Shown: positions 21,865 through 24,500 of the stretch, one piece after another | How positions within the stretch are numbered: the first letter of the stretch is position 1 | Layout: every line of letters starts with the position of its first letter | Assembly: GCA_029821455.1 (NCBI GenBank) | Contig: JALGTI010000004.1 | Coordinates: forward strand, 1 to 24,500 | Direction: 5' to 3' | Length of the DNA: 24,500 nt | Origin: Candidatus Zipacnadia bacterium | GTDB lineage: Bacteria > Armatimonadota > Zipacnadia > Zipacnadales > Zipacnadaceae | Program-made: the position numbers and the translations under genes | The notes under the pieces: model-generated | Database searches by the model: none | What the model was told of the DNA's origin: nothing | Seen by the model: the letters and a program-made list of their open reading frames with translations, nothing else

Positions 21865-21915
21865 GTAGCACGAGCATCCTGCTCGTGCCTCCGCACGGGC
21901 TGGAAGCCCGTGCTA
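21865..21915. repeat. REPIN-like double-hairpin element
   Basis: Two near-perfect hairpins sit side by side: CACGAGCATCCTGCTCGTG (21869-21887) and CACGGGCTGGAAGCCCGTG (21894-21912). The whole is bounded by the inverted ends GTAGCAC and GTGCTAC. This is the build of a REP doublet (REPIN), a non-autonomous element moved by a RAYT-type transposase; none is in the window. A decayed relative is at 3483-3594. It lies 5 bases beyond the TPR gene stop and could act as its transcription end. Confidence 0.78.
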
Positions 21916-21920
21916 CTCGA

Positions 21921-24500
21921 TTAGCTCCCCATTGCGCTGCCGGTGACTGGCAGGCCCCACTGCTGAAGCTGGACGACGATGCCGCTGCCAAACGTCTTCT
22001 CCAGCGCGTGCGCCAGCCCCTGGACACCTCGCACATTATTGGCAGACCTGACTGCGTGGAAGAAATCACGGTACGGCTCGCGGTCTATGAGCATATCGCG
22101 GCTGAAGCCCTGGATATCAAGCAGCGCATAGAGCATACCGGCCACTACGCCACCGTCGAGGGCGTTCGGGTCGGCCTCGTCACGGACGTAGACTTCCAGC
22201 GCATCCAGCGCCCGCTGCCGCGCCCGCAGCACCTCTTCCTGGGGCAGCTTGACTGCCGAAGGACTGCCGATGGCATCGCGCGTCTCGGTCACCAGCTCAT
22301 ACTGCAGCGAGGCTGCCGCGAAGTCGGTGAGGCCATCCAGCACGGGCCGATACTGGGCCAGTCGCGGCCCCAACGCCTCCAGCAGCACATTGCGGGAGAG
22401 CTCCCTGAGCCCCAGCATCCAGTCCGGTGGATCCTTGATGCCACAGGCCTTCACCCGCATCGGATTGCCCGAGGACTGATTGCAGGCCGGGTCCACATAG
22501 ACAACCACCCTGTCATTCTGCTCAATGCCGGTCCAATCTGTCAGCGTCATCTGGCCGTTCTCCCAGATGTTGGGGATATTATAGGCGCGCATTTTCGCGG
22601 CGGTCGAATAGGGGCAGAACACCACGACCCTGTCACCATAGAACACGTCACAATTGCGCACATCGGCACCATAGGCGTCAGCCACCATCTGGGCATACTG
22701 GCTGGTGTCAACGCCGCCTTGCTGCAGCAACGCCCATGACAGCTCGGCGTCATCTCTCAGCCCCGACTGGCCATAGAAGTCAACAATCTCACTATATGCA
22801 GCGCGGGCGCCTTCGATGTTGCCCAGTCGCTCGTAACACTGGCCCAGCAGATAGCGCGAGGGCGCTGCATAGTCGCCAGTCCGCAGCCTAACCAGTTTCG
22901 CCAGCAGCTTGGCGGCTCGCTGGTAATCGCCCAAGTCCATCAGCATGCCAGCCTGATAATAGTAGGCATCCGGCAGCAGGTCACTGGGTGTTACCTTGTA
23001 CTGGATGTGGTGCTTGTACGCCTCAAACCAGCCGAACTCTGTATGGCGGGCGTACAGCTTCATCAACTCATAGAATTTGTCCTTGTCCTGAATCAACCCC
23101 GCCGGGAACAGCGCGGGGAAGGCCGCCGACAGTTCTGGATACATCACCAGCGCCGTTTCGTAGTTGGCCGGGTTGGCATAGAAGCGCATCACCTTCACGG
23201 TGGCCTCGAACTCGTGGCTGCTGCCCGGGAAGTAGACCAGCAGCTCCTGATAGGTCTTAGCATTGTCGCCATTGACCGCCTCGGGGTCCTCGTAGGGTGT
23301 GTAGCACTCGGCGATCTGCTTGAGGGCGTCGTCGCGCAAATCGCTGCCTACGAAGTGATTGATGATGGTGGCATAGGCGGCCGAGGCGTCCTGGATTGCC
23401 GCCACCTCATCGGCATTGGGCGCTGTCGAGTATGCCCCCGTCGCCGCCTCCATGCGGTCGGCAAGCCGGTAGAGGTCCTCAGGCCCCTTGGCCTTGTTGA
23501 CCTCCTCAAACAGTATCTTCTTCTGCCTGTAGCATTCGCCAATTCTGTAGAAGGCATTGTCATAGTTGTCGTGGCCGGGGAACTGGTTGATGAATTGACG
23601 GTACAGCGGTATGGCCTGGGCGTATTCGCGGTAGTTCTCGTGGTGCATCGCCCGCTCCCACAACTCCCGGGCCTCGCGGCCTGGATTCCAGGCCAGTGGG
23701 TTATACGTCTCGCCGCTGGCGACGCGTCCCGCGCCGCGGATTCGCGGCAGCAAGTTATTGGCCTCACGCATCGCCCGATTAGCGTGGTTGCTGCCGTACA
23801 TATTGTGGATCAGATATTCATACGCCTCCAGCGCCTCCGGCAGGCGCCCCATCAACCGCAGCGAATCAGCGATTCGCATCTGACAGTCATCCGCGAAGTC
23901 GCTCATCGGATATCGGCGGATGAGGTCCTCGCTGGCGGCGATGGCACTGTCGTAGCCTTCGGCTTCAAAGTACTTCTGGGCCAGCATATTCAGCGCCGCA
24001 GGGCAGAACTCGCTGAGGGGGTACTTGTGCACCAGACCCTCAAGCGCCTCAATGGTAGCCCCCTCATCATCCACCTCGTTGAACTCCCCGACGATGGCCA
24101 TATGCGCGTCATCGGCGTACGTGCTCTCTGGCCACTGTGTTATGATGAGATTGAGGGCATTAATTGCTGCGATGTGGTCGTTATCCTGCACATACAAGGT
24201 GGCCAGCTTCCAGGCGGCATCGTCGGCGAACTCGCCTTCGGGATAGTGCTGCAGCACCAGCCCATAAGCCTCGACCTGAGCGCGGAAGTCCTTCTGCACC
24301 GAAGTGACCCAGGCGTAGTGCATCAGGGCGTCGTCGGCGTAGTCACTATCGGGGTAGCGATCCAGGAAATTCTCGTTGGCCTTGATCGCATCCATTATCT
24401 CCTTGTGCTGCCAGGGCTTGCAGCAGGTGTAACTGGCAATCGCCGCGTCATCATGCTGGTTGTAGACGGTCAGACGGGTAGGGAGCAGCGCTATTTCGGT
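21921..24500 (-). CDS. Large TPR protein with degenerate gluzincin-like C-terminus (N-terminus outside window)
   Basis: The frame is open to the window edge (no stop from 24395 to 24500), so the gene is longer than the 859 codons seen. Most of it is tetratricopeptide/YbgF-BamD-like repeats, each ending in patterns such as RYPDSDYADDALM, HYPEGEFADDAAW, QWPESTYADDAHM and RYPMSDFADDCQM, a scaffold for protein interactions, often periplasmic. The last 270 or so residues look like a peptidase-MA/gluzincin domain: RELSRNVLLEAL where HExxH is expected (22392-22406), GLTDFAA where the third ligand region is expected, and a WGLPV end. Both zinc His residues are Arg. The signal peptide, if any, is beyond the window. 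Confidence 0.8.
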   Translation of the reverse strand, partial: TEIALLPTRLTVYNQHDDAAIASYTCCKPWQHKEIMDAIKANENFLDRYPDSDYADDALMHYAWVTSVQKDFRAQVEAYGLVLQHYPEGEFADDAAWKLATLYVQDNDHIAAINALNLIITQWPESTYADDAHMAIVGEFNEVDDEGATIEALEGLVHKYPLSEFCPAALNMLAQKYFEAEGYDSAIAASEDLIRRYPMSDFADDCQMRIADSLRLMGRLPEALEAYEYLIHNMYGSNHANRAMREANNLLPRIRGAGRVASGETYNPLAWNPGREARELWERAMHHENYREYAQAIPLYRQFINQFPGHDNYDNAFYRIGECYRQKKILFEEVNKAKGPEDLYRLADRMEAATGAYSTAPNADEVAAIQDASAAYATIINHFVGSDLRDDALKQIAECYTPYEDPEAVNGDNAKTYQELLVYFPGSSHEFEATVKVMRFYANPANYETALVMYPELSAAFPALFPAGLIQDKDKFYELMKLYARHTEFGWFEAYKHHIQYKVTPSDLLPDAYYYQAGMLMDLGDYQRAAKLLAKLVRLRTGDYAAPSRYLLGQCYERLGNIEGARAAYSEIVDFYGQSGLRDDAELSWALLQQGGVDTSQYAQMVADAYGADVRNCDVFYGDRVVVFCPYSTAAKMRAYNIPNIWENGQMTLTDWTGIEQNDRVVVYVDPACNQSSGNPMRVKACGIKDPPDWMLGLRELSRNVLLEALGPRLAQYRPVLDGLTDFAAASLQYELVTETRDAIGSPSAVKLPQEEVLRARQRALDALEVYVRDEADPNALDGGVVAGMLYALLDIQGFSRDMLIDREPYRDFFHAVRSANNVRGVQGLAHALEKTFGSGIVVQLQQWGLPVTGSAMGS

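Overview
The window is a moderately high-GC bacterial chromosomal segment with compact operons, ATG/GTG/TTG starts and mostly modest Shine-Dalgarno sequences. The gene mix is an adenosylcobalamin-dependent ribonucleotide reductase, Tat-exported radical-SAM and DUF362 proteins, exosortase-cluster-type hydrolases with an acyl carrier protein, many GT4 glycosyltransferases, dispersed palindromic repeats, and a TPR protein with a degenerate metallopeptidase-like tail. This suggests an uncultured, non-proteobacterial lineage such as the PVC group, Armatimonadota or Hydrogenedentota. That placement is inference with low confidence. No rRNA, tRNA, CRISPR, transposase or phage gene was seen.

Layout. 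(1) 1-170, minus: N-terminus of argG, cut by the window edge, followed by about 420 bases without a supported gene. (2) 590-9942, minus: a cell-surface glycan locus. In transcription order it has a cyclase-family hydrolase, an acyl carrier protein, a hydrolase lacking its nucleophile, a small membrane/coiled-coil protein, a Cys-nucleophile hydrolase and three GT4 glycosyltransferases, mostly overlapping or within a few bases. A repeat-bearing gap follows, then a MurJ-type flippase and a fourth GT4 enzyme. (3) 9943-13413: a nitrilase-superfamily amidohydrolase and a divergent TIM-barrel sugar isomerase/epimerase, with gene fossils on both sides (the tail of a uroporphyrinogen-decarboxylase-family protein and an internal piece of enolase), then a PflX-like radical SAM protein. 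(4) 13517-15991: an intrinsic terminator, a near-consensus sigma-70 promoter with a structured leader, and nrdJ. (5) 16104-19246: a stand-alone SagB-type nitroreductase next to a polytopic spermidine-synthase-like protein that has lost its acidic active-site motif. (6) 19247-19571: a convergent intergenic region with a LexA-type palindrome, two terminators, a perfect 22-bp palindrome and a direct repeat. (7) 19572-21794, minus: a Tat-signal DUF362 protein and a Tat-signal AmmeMemoRadiSam-type radical SAM enzyme. (8) 21865-24500, minus: a REPIN-like double hairpin and a large TPR protein running off the window.

The best candidate for an under-described system is the 7147-9276 module: ACP, pseudo-hydrolase, PspB-like small protein and Cys-hydrolase inside a glycosyltransferase operon. 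It matches the accessory enzymes of exosortase/PEP-CTERM clusters, but no exosortase is visible here. It may handle an acyl thioester intermediate that decorates a surface glycan. Two other items deserve attention: a radical SAM enzyme apparently addressed to the Tat pathway beside a Tat DUF362 protein, and the TPR protein whose C-terminus looks like a gluzincin with HExxH changed to RExxR.
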